The notes under the pieces were generated by a model that ran no database searches, was not told the origin of the DNA, and saw nothing but the letters and a program-made list of their open reading frames with translations. Made by a program: the position numbers and the translations under genes. A stretch of 64,000 nt of DNA, taken from contig NZ_CP131039.1 of the NCBI RefSeq assembly GCF_030657335.1, positions 1,814,501-1,878,500 on the forward strand, in the 5' to 3' direction. Shown one piece after another: positions 27,274 through 36,576 of this stretch (its first letter is position 1; each line of letters opens with the position of its first letter). The stretch is from Croceibacterium aestuarii (GTDB lineage Bacteria; Pseudomonadota; Alphaproteobacteria; Sphingomonadales; Sphingomonadaceae).

Positions 27274-28284
27274 ATGGCCACCTGTCCTCCCAAGTTGAAA
27301 CATGTCGAGGACAGTCAGCCGGGCATTTCGCGCCGCAAGGCGGGGCGAGGCTGGGCCTATTACGATGCCGAGGGCGAACGTATAACCGACCGCGACGCGA
27401 TAGACCGCCTGAACGCAGTCGCCTTGCCGCCTGCCTATACCGACGCCTGGTTCTGCCCCGATCCCCGCGGACACATCCAGGCCACCGGCGTCGACGACAA
27501 AGGGCGCAAGCAGTATCGGTATCATCCCGACTACCGCACGTATCAGGAAGCCGAGAAGTTCGATCAGTGCGCGCTGTTCGGAACTCTGTTGCCCAAGGTG
27601 CGCAAGCGGGTCGAAGCTGACCTCGCCGACCGCAAGCTTAGCCGCGAACGCGCGATCGCCAGCGTGGTGCGCCTGCTCGACGAGGGCGTGGTCCGGATCG
27701 GCAACGAGTGCTACGCGAAATCGAACAAGAGCTTCGGCGCAACCACGCTGCGCCGGCGCCACGTCAACGTCACGGGGAAGACGATCAAGCTGCGCTTCAA
27801 GGCCAAGAGCGGGAAGTTGTGCGAACTGTCTGTCACCGACAAGCGCCTTGCCCACTTCGTGCGCAAGATGGACGACTTGCCGGGCCAGCACTTGTTCCAA
27901 TATCTCGATGACGACGAAAACGTGCACCACGTGGGCTCGGCCGAGGTCAACGCCTACTTGTGCGAGACGATGGGCGAGCATTTCACTGCGAAGAACTTCC
28001 GGACCTGGCATGCCAGCGTGCTGGCCTTCGAGGCACTTGCCGACGCCGACGATCAGCTGACGATAAAAGCGCTCATGGAGCTCGTTTCGGAGCGCCTCGG
28101 CAACACGCCCGCGGTCGCGCGCCGCAGCTATGTTCATCCTGCCGTCGTGGCGCTCGTCGATCGGCAGCTGAAATGGCGCGAAGCGCTGCAACTCCCGCGC
28201 AAGACGAAATGGCTCGGCCGGACCGAGCGCGGACTGCTCGAACTGCTCGAGAACAGCCCGAGCGCGGAACGCCTGCTGCGCTAG
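27274..28284 (+). CDS. DNA topoisomerase IB
   Basis: 336-residue poxvirus/eukaryote-type topoisomerase that relaxes supercoils through a 3'-phosphotyrosine. The N-terminal beta domain contains YYDAEGERITD and GRKQYRYHP. The catalytic part has RIGNECYAK and the nucleophile Tyr 286 in ARRSYVHP. The perfect EcfG-type promoter just upstream places it in the general stress response, where this enzyme is often found. No Shine-Dalgarno sequence is visible, in line with the very short leader. Confidence 0.95.
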   Translation: MATCPPKLKHVEDSQPGISRRKAGRGWAYYDAEGERITDRDAIDRLNAVALPPAYTDAWFCPDPRGHIQATGVDDKGRKQYRYHPDYRTYQEAEKFDQCALFGTLLPKVRKRVEADLADRKLSRERAIASVVRLLDEGVVRIGNECYAKSNKSFGATTLRRRHVNVTGKTIKLRFKAKSGKLCELSVTDKRLAHFVRKMDDLPGQHLFQYLDDDENVHHVGSAEVNAYLCETMGEHFTAKNFRTWHASVLAFEALADADDQLTIKALMELVSERLGNTPAVARRSYVHPAVVALVDRQLKWREALQLPRKTKWLGRTERGLLELLENSPSAERLLR

Positions 28285-28297
28285 ATCGGCGGGCGGG

Positions 28298-29266
28298 TCA
28301 GGCGACGACGCGCCGCCAGAAGCTGTCCGTGGCCGAGCGCAAGGTGTTCTTGCCGGCCTTTTTCGCCATGTAGAGCGAACTGTCGGCAACCACGAACAGC
28401 TCTTCGGGCGTGAGCGCACCGGGACTTTCCTGGAAGGCAAGACCGCCCGACAGTCCGATGGGGAGCAACTCGTCGTTCCAGGCTGCAGGCATTTGCAGCC
28501 GGGCGAAGCGCTGACGCACCTCGGCTTCCATGTGGGCGGGTGAATTCCCGGCCGGCAGGATGACCGCGAACTCGTCACCGCCGATGCGCGCCGAAAGCAG
28601 GGCCTGGGGAAATTCGGCGGCGAGGCGCTGACCGAGCGTAGCCAGGCAGGCGTCGCCGGCGGCATGGCCCCACCTGTCGTTCAATTGCTTGAAGCCATCC
28701 ATGTCGAGCAAGAGCAGCGCCCCGATCGGGCCGAACGTGGGGCAATGCGCGATTTGGTCGAGGAACTCGTTCTGAAAACGGGCGCGGTTGGCGAGGCCCG
28801 TAATGGGGTCGGTGTCGGCCCGCAGGCGCAGCGCCTCGCGATCCCGGCGCTCGGCGGTGACGTCCTGCTTGATCCCGAAGAGTTCGCGGGCGCGTCCGTT
28901 TGAAACGCGGGTTGTCGCCGTTATCCGGATCCAGCGTTCTTCCCCACCGGCAGGCCGTATTCGTGCTTCCAAGGTAAAACCGCGTCCGCGAGCGATGGCG
29001 CTTGAGCGCAGCCTTTCCAGTTTCTCGCGCGATTCCTCGCAGTACTGGGCAAGCACGGCATCGCGCGCAATGCGCCGATCCGCGGGCAGACCGAACAGAT
29101 CGAACACTCCGGGGGTCCAGGTAAGCCGTTCGTCCGACAGGTCACACGACCAGGCTCCGATTCCGACGAGGTGGGCCGATCGTTCGAGCAGGTCCGTAGG
29201 GTGGGTATCGCGAGGGATGGGCGCGGCAAAGGCAGGAGCGGCGTCGGCCAATCGTTCGGTTCCCAT
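28298..29266 (-). CDS. PAS-GGDEF diguanylate cyclase
   Basis: 322-residue soluble sensor cyclase. A PAS/PAC domain covers about 30-150 (LVGIGAWSCDL, FTLEARIRPAGGEERWIRI), followed by a GGDEF domain at about 155-310 with an intact ARIGGDEFAVILP. No RxxD inhibitory site precedes the motif, unlike the MASE1 cyclase at 8463. Second c-di-GMP synthase in this window. Convergent with topoisomerase IB. Confidence 0.92.
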   Translation of the reverse strand: MGTERLADAAPAFAAPIPRDTHPTDLLERSAHLVGIGAWSCDLSDERLTWTPGVFDLFGLPADRRIARDAVLAQYCEESREKLERLRSSAIARGRGFTLEARIRPAGGEERWIRITATTRVSNGRARELFGIKQDVTAERRDREALRLRADTDPITGLANRARFQNEFLDQIAHCPTFGPIGALLLLDMDGFKQLNDRWGHAAGDACLATLGQRLAAEFPQALLSARIGGDEFAVILPAGNSPAHMEAEVRQRFARLQMPAAWNDELLPIGLSGGLAFQESPGALTPEELFVVADSSLYMAKKAGKNTLRSATDSFWRRVVA

Positions 29267-29452
29267 GTCGCGGATCGCTGGAGCGAACTCTGACTAGGTG
29301 AGAAAGGTGAACGTCCTGTTAGAGCTCCGCTACGGAAACGGCATGATTGCGGTCGATGTTCGAATGAACCGGCAGTTGCTCGATGGACGCGCGCGGCGGG
29401 CTGACAAGGCGCTCTTGCATCCCTAGGCGTCGTGTTCGAGCAGGAGAAGTAC

Positions 29453-30424
29453 ATGTCCCAACTCTACGACGGTGTCTGGCGCGACAGCCCCCCCGCGGCC
29501 GAGGAAATCGGCAACGATGGCCAGTTCCGGCGCATCGACAGCCCGCTGCGCGACTGGATCGAGGCCGATCCCGACGCGAAGTTCCCGGCCGAGGCGGGGC
29601 GTTACCACGTGTTCATCTCGTGGACCTGCCCGTGGGCCTCGCGCGTCACGGCTTACCGAGTGCTCAAGGGGCTGGAGGACGTTGTCGGCCTGTCCGCCGC
29701 ATCCCCGACGATCGACAACCGCGGCTGGATGTTCGAGGACGAGACGATCCCGCCGTTCGAAACGCCGCATCCGCTCTACCGCGTCTACCAGGAGCACGAC
29801 CCGCACTATACCGGCAAGGCGACCGTGCCGACTTTGTGGGACAAGAAGACGGGACGCATCGTCAGCAACGAAAGCGCCGACATCATCCGCATGCTGGGCT
29901 CGGCATTCGACCACATCACGGGCAACACGCTCGACCTCTATCCCGAGGACCTGCGGCCCGAAATCGACCGCTGGAACGACATCATCTACCCCGGCCTCAA
30001 CAACGGGGTCTACCGCGCCGGCTTCGCCGCCTCGCAGGCCGCCTACGAGCGCGCCGCGCGCGGAGTGTTCGAGACGCTCGACGCGATGGAGGCGCAGCTG
30101 GCCCGCCATCGCTACCTGGCGGGCGAATGGCTGACCGAGGCCGACTGGCGCGCCTTCACCACGCTGGTCCGCTTCGACGTCGGTTATCACGGCGCCTTCA
30201 AGTGCAACCTTAGGCGGATCGACGATTACCCGGCGCTGTCGGGCTACCTGCGCGAGCTCTACCAGTGGCCGGGCATCGCCGCGACGGTGAAGCTGGAGGA
30301 GATCAAGCGCAACTACTATGCGCTGACCGACAAGCACCGCATCTATCCCATCGGCCCGAAGATCGATCTGTCGGTGCGGCATGGGCGCGACTTGCTGCCG
30401 GGCCAGGGAATTCGCGGGAGCTAG
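29453..30424 (+). CDS. glutathionyl-hydroquinone reductase (Xi-class GST)
   Basis: 323 residues. The catalytic motif SWTCPWASR (Cys 59) and the long form with C-terminal YYALTDKHRIYPIGP identify the YqjG/PcpF/ECM4 family, which reduces glutathionyl-hydroquinones formed from quinones. The start at 29453 follows AGGAGAAG; an ATG seven codons earlier has no good site. Its stop overlaps that of the convergent MEKHLA gene by four bases or fewer. May protect against quinones made from phenolic catabolism nearby. Confidence 0.94.
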   Translation: MSQLYDGVWRDSPPAAEEIGNDGQFRRIDSPLRDWIEADPDAKFPAEAGRYHVFISWTCPWASRVTAYRVLKGLEDVVGLSAASPTIDNRGWMFEDETIPPFETPHPLYRVYQEHDPHYTGKATVPTLWDKKTGRIVSNESADIIRMLGSAFDHITGNTLDLYPEDLRPEIDRWNDIIYPGLNNGVYRAGFAASQAAYERAARGVFETLDAMEAQLARHRYLAGEWLTEADWRAFTTLVRFDVGYHGAFKCNLRRIDDYPALSGYLRELYQWPGIAATVKLEEIKRNYYALTDKHRIYPIGPKIDLSVRHGRDLLPGQGIRGS

Positions 30425-30867
30425 AGCGGGCTCCAGTCGGTGAAGGTGGCGGCTTGGCCGTGCAGCACGCCGGCATCGTCGCGCAGGTTCCAGATGATTG
30501 CGTTGTCGATGCGAAAGCGCATTCCGTTCGCGGCGATCCTGACGCCCCCGTACCCGGTCACGATATCGTCCGTTTCGAGCCGCCCGAAGGTGCGCGTGCG
30601 CTCCTCGCGGGCATCCGCCTCGGCAGACTCGTAAGACGGCAAGCCGATAAAGCGGTCGGCGCTCATCGCGAACAGCTCGAGCGCGAGGCGGTTGCCATAA
30701 AAGAACCGCGGCGGAACGTCGATTCCGTGCGCGAGGATGGCGCGCGGAGCATTCCACAACGGGTTGGGGGTGGCCGCGAGGGGCTGCCCGGTCAGCCGCT
30801 GAAAGCTCCGGGCGATCAGCGCCAGTCGCTCTCCTGCGCTGGCTTGCACTTTTGCGCGATCGTCCAT
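30421..30867 (-). CDS. MEKHLA-domain protein
   Basis: 148-residue PAS-like domain protein. The stretch PPRFFYGNRLALELFAMSAD and LPSYESAE match the MEKHLA domain, first known from plant HD-ZIP III regulators and found alone in many bacteria. Function is unknown; ligand or redox sensing is a guess. The start at 30867 is preferred over a further upstream one that would run into the promoter of the divergent GMC gene. Confidence 0.85.
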   Translation of the reverse strand: MDDRAKVQASAGERLALIARSFQRLTGQPLAATPNPLWNAPRAILAHGIDVPPRFFYGNRLALELFAMSADRFIGLPSYESAEADAREERTRTFGRLETDDIVTGYGGVRIAANGMRFRIDNAIIWNLRDDAGVLHGQAATFTDWSPL

Positions 30868-30929
30868 CGCACGCGTCTTGCGCTGCCCTCGGCGGTGCCG
30901 CAAGGTCGGCGGCGCAAAGGGAGGCAGGA

Positions 30930-32543
30930 ATGGCCGGAGTACCGGACCTTATCGTGATCGGCGGCGGCAGCGCGGGGGCAGCCTGCGCGGCGCGGCTCGC
31001 CGAGGGCGGCAAGCGCGTGCTGCTCGTAGAGGCGGGCAAGTCGGACAAGGATATCCGCTCTAAGATCCCGGCGCTGATGAGCGGGATCGTCCACACCCCC
31101 GAGTTCGACTGGATGTACAAGGCCGAGCCCGACGAGAGCGTTGGCGGGCGGCCCGATGTCTGGCCAGCGGCCAAGCGGCTGGGCGGGGGCAGCGCGATCA
31201 ACGGGATGATGTTCATCCGCGGCCACCAGTGGGACTACGACCGCTGGGCCGAACTCGGGGCCACGGGGTGGGACTATGCCAGCGTACTGCCCTACTTCAA
31301 GCGGATGGAGGACAACGAACGCGGCGCCGACGAATGGCGCGGCACCGGCGGCCCGATTGCCGTTTCCGAAGTGCGCAGTCGCTACGAGGTCACCGACGAA
31401 TGGATCGCGGCTGTGCAAGAAGCAGGCTTTCCGCGCTCGGTCGACCTGAACGGCGAATTCGCCGAGGGCGTCGATCATATCCAGCTCTCGCAGCGCCGCG
31501 GGCTGCGGAACTCGACCGCCGCCGGCTACCTGCGCAACACGCCGCGCAATCTCGAAATCATGCTCGAGGCACAAGTTCTCAAGATCGAAGTGTCGGGTGG
31601 CCGCGCGACCGGAGTTGCCGTGCGCCGGCAAGGCCGGACCCAAACGCTCGCAGCGCGCGAGGGAGTGGTGGTCTGCGCCGGGGCGCTCAACACCCCGCGG
31701 CTGCTAATGCTGAGCGGAATCGGCCCGGTGAAGCACTTGGCGCATCTCGGAATCCCCACCGTACTCGACCTGGCCGGCGTCGGCGGCAATCTTCAGGAAC
31801 ATCCCGGCTGCCACCTCATCAACGAAGTCTCGGTGCGCACGCTCAACAACGACGGACGGGGGCTCGCCGGGGTCGGGCAAGTGCTCGCATTCGTACTCGC
31901 TCGCAGCGGCGCGCTGACCACCGGTATCGGCCATGCCCAGGCTTTCGTGAAGAGCCGTGAAGGGTTGCCCGCGCCCAACCTTCAACTGGCGTTTTCCGCC
32001 TTTGCCTTCGACGTGACCGAGAAAGGTAACCTCGCGCTGCGCAAGGAGCCGTCGGTCAGCACATTCGTGGCCTTGATGCGCCCGCAATCGCGCGGCCGGA
32101 TCGAGCTACCCAGCGCCGATCCCGACGATGCGCCGGTGATCCGCCACCAGTTGCTGGGCAGCGAGGACGACGTTCAGCAGATGATCGACGGGCTCGAGAT
32201 CGCTCGCCGGATCATGGCCCAACCGGCCATTGCCGGACATGTCGTGTCCGAGGTTCGCCCCGGCGCGGAGCTGCAAAGCCGCGAGGCGCTCGGCCACTAC
32301 GTCCGCGCGGCGACGATTCCGATGTACCATCCGGTCGGCACGGCGAGGATGGGTGCGGTGGACGATCCCGAGGCCGTCGTGGGCCCCGATTGCCTGCTGC
32401 GCGGGCTCGAGGGCCTGTGGGTCGCCGACGCCTCGATCATGCCGACCATTCCGCAGGGCAACACCAACGCCACTGCCATCATGATTGGCGAACGTGCGAG
32501 CGACCTGATCCTCGCCGGCCTCAGGGAGAGGCTGGCCGCCTGA
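30930..32543 (+). CDS. GMC-family FAD-dependent alcohol/choline-type dehydrogenase
   Basis: 537-residue glucose-methanol-choline oxidoreductase. The dinucleotide-binding GGGSAGAACAARLAEG is at about 11-26, the GMC signature 1 near GGGSAINGMMFIRG (about 82-95), and signature 2 near GALNTPRLLMLSGIGP (about 253-268). The C-terminal catalytic region has MYHPVGTARMG with the active-site His and TIPQGNTNATAIMIGERA. GGGAGGCAGGA precedes the ATG. Its stop overlaps the next ATG by one base, so it is coupled to a membrane protein gene. Likely oxidises a primary or secondary alcohol; substrate unknown. Confidence 0.93.
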   Translation: MAGVPDLIVIGGGSAGAACAARLAEGGKRVLLVEAGKSDKDIRSKIPALMSGIVHTPEFDWMYKAEPDESVGGRPDVWPAAKRLGGGSAINGMMFIRGHQWDYDRWAELGATGWDYASVLPYFKRMEDNERGADEWRGTGGPIAVSEVRSRYEVTDEWIAAVQEAGFPRSVDLNGEFAEGVDHIQLSQRRGLRNSTAAGYLRNTPRNLEIMLEAQVLKIEVSGGRATGVAVRRQGRTQTLAAREGVVVCAGALNTPRLLMLSGIGPVKHLAHLGIPTVLDLAGVGGNLQEHPGCHLINEVSVRTLNNDGRGLAGVGQVLAFVLARSGALTTGIGHAQAFVKSREGLPAPNLQLAFSAFAFDVTEKGNLALRKEPSVSTFVALMRPQSRGRIELPSADPDDAPVIRHQLLGSEDDVQQMIDGLEIARRIMAQPAIAGHVVSEVRPGAELQSREALGHYVRAATIPMYHPVGTARMGAVDDPEAVVGPDCLLRGLEGLWVADASIMPTIPQGNTNATAIMIGERASDLILAGLRERLAA

Positions 32544-33613
32544 TGTTGCGCCTGGTGCTGGCTCTCCTGGCGCTGCTCGCAGCAGGGCAGGCGCAGGCCC
32601 ACCCGGCGCCGTTCTCCTACCTCGATGTCCGCTACGATCCTGAACGCGGGATCGTCGGCACGCTTACCGTGCACGACTTCGATATCGCGCACGATCTGGA
32701 ATTGACCGACCCAGCGCAACTGCAAGACCCGCACCTGTTGATCCACATGATGGACGATATCGGGCCGATGCTGGCCAAGCGCTTCGTGCTCGCCGCGGAT
32801 GGCAGGCCGCTCGATCTGGCGTGGGAATACGCCGAGCCGCTCGCCGGCCAGAACGCGGTGCGGCTGTGGTTCCGCGCCACCGGGCCGCCCGGCGGCAAGC
32901 TGACCTACTCGGGCGAGATGTTTCACTACGATCCGCAGCACCAGACCTTCGTCAACATCTACGACGGCGGCAAGCTCGTGGATCAGTGGATCGTCGGGAC
33001 GGGCGGCGGGACGCGGACCTACTATCGCGGCAATACGGCCGGGGCGGTGCAGGTCCTCAAGACCTTCGTGCCGGCCGGCGCGCACCATATCTGGATCGGG
33101 CCTGACCATCTGCTGTTCCTGCTCGGACTGCTGCTGTTCGGCGGCACCTGGCGAAAGCTGGTCGGTATCGTCACAGCTTTCACTATCGGCCATTCGGTTA
33201 CCCTGACGCTGGCGGCGCTCGACATCTGGAGCCCGCCATCATGGCTGGTCGAGCCGATGATCGCGCTGACCATCATCGTCGTCGGTGCGGACAACCTCAT
33301 GCGCGGCGAGGGCAAGGACCTGCGCATCTGGCTGGCCGGGACGTTCGGGCTGATCCACGGCTTCGGGTTCGCCGCCGTGCTGCGCGAGTTCGGCCTGCCG
33401 CAGGCGGCGCTGGGCTGGAGCCTGTTCGGCTTCAACCTCGGCGTCGAGCTGGGCCAGCTGGCGCTCGTCATCCCGCTGGCCCTCGCACTCGGCTGGCTGT
33501 GGCGACATCGTCCCAGGAATGCGCGACAATTGGCGACAGCGGGTTCGGTTGTCGTCGTTGCCGCGGGAGTCTATTGGTTCGTGCAAAGAACATTCCTGAT
33601 GGGAGGAACCTGA
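32543..33613 (+). CDS. HupE/UreJ-family membrane protein with N-terminal exported domain
   Basis: 356 residues: a signal peptide (to about 19, AGQAQA), a roughly 150-residue extracytoplasmic domain, then a C-terminal HupE_UreJ_2 domain with six to seven membrane helices starting at HHIWIGPDHLLFLLGLLLFGG. His and Asp residues in AHHIWIGPDH are the presumed metal-handling site; HupE and UreJ relatives are nickel/cobalt permeases. In this setting it may be a metal transporter or an unrelated permease. Translation is coupled on both sides (TGATG). Confidence 0.86.
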   Translation: MLRLVLALLALLAAGQAQAHPAPFSYLDVRYDPERGIVGTLTVHDFDIAHDLELTDPAQLQDPHLLIHMMDDIGPMLAKRFVLAADGRPLDLAWEYAEPLAGQNAVRLWFRATGPPGGKLTYSGEMFHYDPQHQTFVNIYDGGKLVDQWIVGTGGGTRTYYRGNTAGAVQVLKTFVPAGAHHIWIGPDHLLFLLGLLLFGGTWRKLVGIVTAFTIGHSVTLTLAALDIWSPPSWLVEPMIALTIIVVGADNLMRGEGKDLRIWLAGTFGLIHGFGFAAVLREFGLPQAALGWSLFGFNLGVELGQLALVIPLALALGWLWRHRPRNARQLATAGSVVVVAAGVYWFVQRTFLMGGT

Positions 33614-34677
33614 TGAACCGCAGCCTGATTCTCGGCTCAATCGTCGCCACCGGCGTGATCGCCGCTTGCGCGATGGCGCCGCAATCCGCGGATAGCGCCG
33701 CGCCCGCCGCCTCCGCATCGGCTATGGCCGACATCCCGACCACGCCGATGGACACGCCGCCTCCCGGCTACAAGCCGTCGACTGGCCCGGGCTTGCCCGG
33801 GGTTTCGCCGATCGAGCACGTCAAGGGTCAGGTTTACAAGATCTTCGGCGGCGGCGGGAACACCACCGTGTTCGTGATGGATAACGGTGTCGCTCTGGTC
33901 GACACCAAGCTGCCCAACAACGGCCAGGCGATCCTCGACGAAGTGCGCAAGGTCACCGACAAGCCGGTGACGATGGTCATCAACACCCACTCCCACCCCG
34001 ACCACGTCGGCTCGAACCAGTTCTTCAAGGATCAGCGGCCGACCGTTGAGGTCGTGGCGCAGGCCAACTCCGCCGCGCGCATGGCGCAGGCGAGCGGTCC
34101 GTTCCCCGCCAACCCGGCGACCAAGAGCTTCGAAACCAAGACCAGCCTCGGCGCCGGCAAGGACAAGATCGATCTCTATTACTACGGGCCAGGTCACACC
34201 GACGGCGATGCCTTCGTGGTCTTCACGAACGACAAGGTCATGGCCGCCGGCGACATCATGGCCTGGTCGATGGCCCCGCTGATCGATCCGGGCAGCGGCG
34301 GCAGCGCGATCGGCGCGGCCGATACGCTGATGAAGGCCGCGGCCGGAATCAAGGGCGTCGACACTGTCGTCGAAGGGCACGGCTATATCCAGCCGTGGTC
34401 GCGCTTCGTCGAATTCGCCCACTTCAATCGGGCCCTGGCAGACGAAACGCGCAAGGTGAACGCCGCGGGCGGCACGCCCAAGGACGTCGTCGATCACCTC
34501 GTCGACAGCGGCAAGTGGGCGACTTATCTCAAGGACCACACGCTCACCGGGCTCGAATACGGCAGCACCGGGCAGAACCGCGCGCTGATCAACGCCATCG
34601 TCGGGCTGCAGGAACTGCGCGGCGAAAAGCCGGTAACGATCATGAACCTCAAGCCCGAGGACGCTTACAAGCGTTAG
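33613..34677 (+). CDS. exported metallo-beta-lactamase-fold hydrolase (possible lipoprotein)
   Basis: 354 residues. The first 20 form a lipoprotein-type signal (VIAAC with Cys 19 as acylation site). The fold signature THSHPDH is at 125-131 (His 126, His 128, Asp 130, His 131), further ligands in GPGHTDGD and VVEGHG. Members range from cyclases to lactonases and quinoprotein-associated hydrolases; which reaction is unclear. ATG overlaps the HupE stop by one base, third gene of a coupled GMC-HupE-MBL operon that ends at a bidirectional terminator. Confidence 0.9.
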   Translation: MNRSLILGSIVATGVIAACAMAPQSADSAAPAASASAMADIPTTPMDTPPPGYKPSTGPGLPGVSPIEHVKGQVYKIFGGGGNTTVFVMDNGVALVDTKLPNNGQAILDEVRKVTDKPVTMVINTHSHPDHVGSNQFFKDQRPTVEVVAQANSAARMAQASGPFPANPATKSFETKTSLGAGKDKIDLYYYGPGHTDGDAFVVFTNDKVMAAGDIMAWSMAPLIDPGSGGSAIGAADTLMKAAAGIKGVDTVVEGHGYIQPWSRFVEFAHFNRALADETRKVNAAGGTPKDVVDHLVDSGKWATYLKDHTLTGLEYGSTGQNRALINAIVGLQELRGEKPVTIMNLKPEDAYKR

Positions 34678-34685
34678 GAAAACGG

Positions 34686-34707
34686 GCGGCCCCGCAACCG
34701 GGGCCGC
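34686..34707. terminator. bidirectional hairpin between the MBL and DUF885 genes
   Basis: GCGGCCCCG-CAAC-CGGGGCCGC is a perfect nine-base-pair stem with a four-base loop, located in the 33-base gap between two convergent genes. There is no long T run on either side, but position and stability favour a shared terminator. Confidence 0.65.
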
Positions 34708-34710
34708 GCC

Positions 34711-36492
34711 TCACTTGGCCAGCTGCGCCGGGATGAAGTCGCTGCGCACCGCTTCGGCCAGCTGGTCGAGCGGCAGCAGGCCCTGGCCGACCACGAAGTC
34801 GTTGAACGCCTTGCGATCGAACTTGTCGCCGAGCGCCACTTCGGTCTCCACCCTGAGGTCGGCCAGCTTGCCATAGCCGTAGAAGTAGCTGCCCGCCTGG
34901 CCCTGGCCGCGGAAGGTGTAACGGTCGACTTCCTGCTTGGTCATGGCCACCGAAAGGCCGACCTTCTCGCGCAGCCACTTGGTCGCCTCCGCCGGTGTGA
35001 TCATCCCGAGGTTGAGCATGGGATCAAGCATCGCGCGGCTTTCGCGCAGCAGCAGGAACTGCAGCGCGATCAGCTGCCCCTCGATGGGCTCGTAGGGCAT
35101 GAACTCGGCTTCCGCGTAGAGACCCCAACCTTCGGCGTTGACGCTGTTGAAGGCATAGAGCGCGCGCGCCTGGCTCACGCCGCGTTCGACCATCTGTGCG
35201 AATTGGAGCTCGTGACCCGGCCGCGCCTCATGCGCGCTCAGCGTCCAGGCGGCAGCCTTGAAGTTGAAGTCGTCGAAGGCGGCGTCCGGACCGGCCGATG
35301 GATCGCCCGTGCCGAGCACGAACTGCCCGCGCTCTCCGGTATTTCCGATCAGGCGCGGCGGCAGCATGTGCGGCGCAGGCTGTGCGGCGTTTTCCGCCGG
35401 ACTGCCGAGCCGCATCAGAACCGGATAAGCGGGCCGGTCGATGATCTTCTCGTCGGTGATGATCTTGTCGATCCGCCCCAGGACGCCCGCATAGTAGCTC
35501 TCCATCTGGTCGTCGGGGATGACGTCCTTCTTCAGCGCGCCGATCACCGAGGGATAATCAGCATCCTCGAAGCCGAATTTGGCCGCAACCTGCGGGGCCA
35601 GGGCCTCCATTTGCTGGCGCGTATCGTAGAAGCCGCGCCGCGCCCGTTCGATCAAATCCTTCGGCGGAATGTCGATGCCGTACTGCTTGAGCTGGAAGGC
35701 ATAGAGTTCGGAGGGCAGGCGGAAATCGTCGCGCGCCTTGGGCAGGACGGCGGTGCGTTCCCACTCCGCATAGTCGCGCAGCTGTTTGTCGAGCGTCGCG
35801 AGGGCTTTGTCCGCGCCCTTGATCTTGGCTTTGGCGAACAGCGCATGAATGCCGGCGAGGTAAGTCTCCGTCTTGCCGAGCGTGTCTTCGACCCGGCCCT
35901 TGTACGGGCCGACCTTGCCTTCGCCGAGACTTTCGGTCCAGCGCGCCTTGGCCAGGTCGGTCAGGGGGGCGGAACCCGGGTACTGCCCGACGTAGCGTTG
36001 CAGCAGTTCGAGCGCCTTGGCCTGCCGTGCCGGGCCGATCTGCGGTTCGAGTGCGGAGTTCATCGCGTTGAAAACGAACTGAGGGACGTCGATCCAGTTC
36101 AGTTCCAGCCGGTCGGACAGCTGGGTTCCCTCGATCGACTGGTCGATCGAATTGATGAGAATCTTGAGGTCCTCCTTGACGAGCGGATTGTCCTCGCTGG
36201 CCAGCGCAGCCGCCAGCTTGGCGCGCTGTGCCTGCTCCATGGCAATATAGCGCTGCGAGAGGTCCGGACCGAGATCGATCGCCTTTCCGTCGAACTGCTC
36301 GAGGCCGCTCGCGGCTGCACTTTCGGGCGCGAATTGCGCTTCGGCCAGCATGAGCTGCCGGGTGTAGGCGTTGCTGCGGGCAATCCAGTCCTGCTCGGCC
36401 GGTGCGCTCGTTCCCTCCTGGGCCTGCGCGGAGGCGGGCACGGCGAGGGCGAGCGTGGCGGCGCCCAGCAGGGCGGCGATGCGGTATGTCAT
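34711..36492 (-). CDS. secreted DUF885-family protein (probable metallopeptidase-like)
   Basis: 593 residues with a signal peptide (about 1-24, VPASAQA). DUF885 proteins have a conserved HExxPGH; here it is AHEARPGHELQ in the C-terminal third, so a metal-dependent hydrolase is plausible although enzymatic activity is poorly described for the family. The C-terminal EAMRDF-like block VGQGLLPLDQLAEAV is usual for it. Start at 36492 chosen for the signal peptide; an in-frame start 14 codons upstream lacks one. Stands alone, convergent with the MBL gene. Confidence 0.88.
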   Translation of the reverse strand: MTYRIAALLGAATLALAVPASAQAQEGTSAPAEQDWIARSNAYTRQLMLAEAQFAPESAAASGLEQFDGKAIDLGPDLSQRYIAMEQAQRAKLAAALASEDNPLVKEDLKILINSIDQSIEGTQLSDRLELNWIDVPQFVFNAMNSALEPQIGPARQAKALELLQRYVGQYPGSAPLTDLAKARWTESLGEGKVGPYKGRVEDTLGKTETYLAGIHALFAKAKIKGADKALATLDKQLRDYAEWERTAVLPKARDDFRLPSELYAFQLKQYGIDIPPKDLIERARRGFYDTRQQMEALAPQVAAKFGFEDADYPSVIGALKKDVIPDDQMESYYAGVLGRIDKIITDEKIIDRPAYPVLMRLGSPAENAAQPAPHMLPPRLIGNTGERGQFVLGTGDPSAGPDAAFDDFNFKAAAWTLSAHEARPGHELQFAQMVERGVSQARALYAFNSVNAEGWGLYAEAEFMPYEPIEGQLIALQFLLLRESRAMLDPMLNLGMITPAEATKWLREKVGLSVAMTKQEVDRYTFRGQGQAGSYFYGYGKLADLRVETEVALGDKFDRKAFNDFVVGQGLLPLDQLAEAVRSDFIPAQLAK

Positions 36493-36576
36493 GAGTGAGT
36501 CCCCGGAACTGTGATGCCGGGTTCTATCGCACAACTTCGTCCGGCGGCAACGCTGCCCGTCGGCACACGTCGGTTG

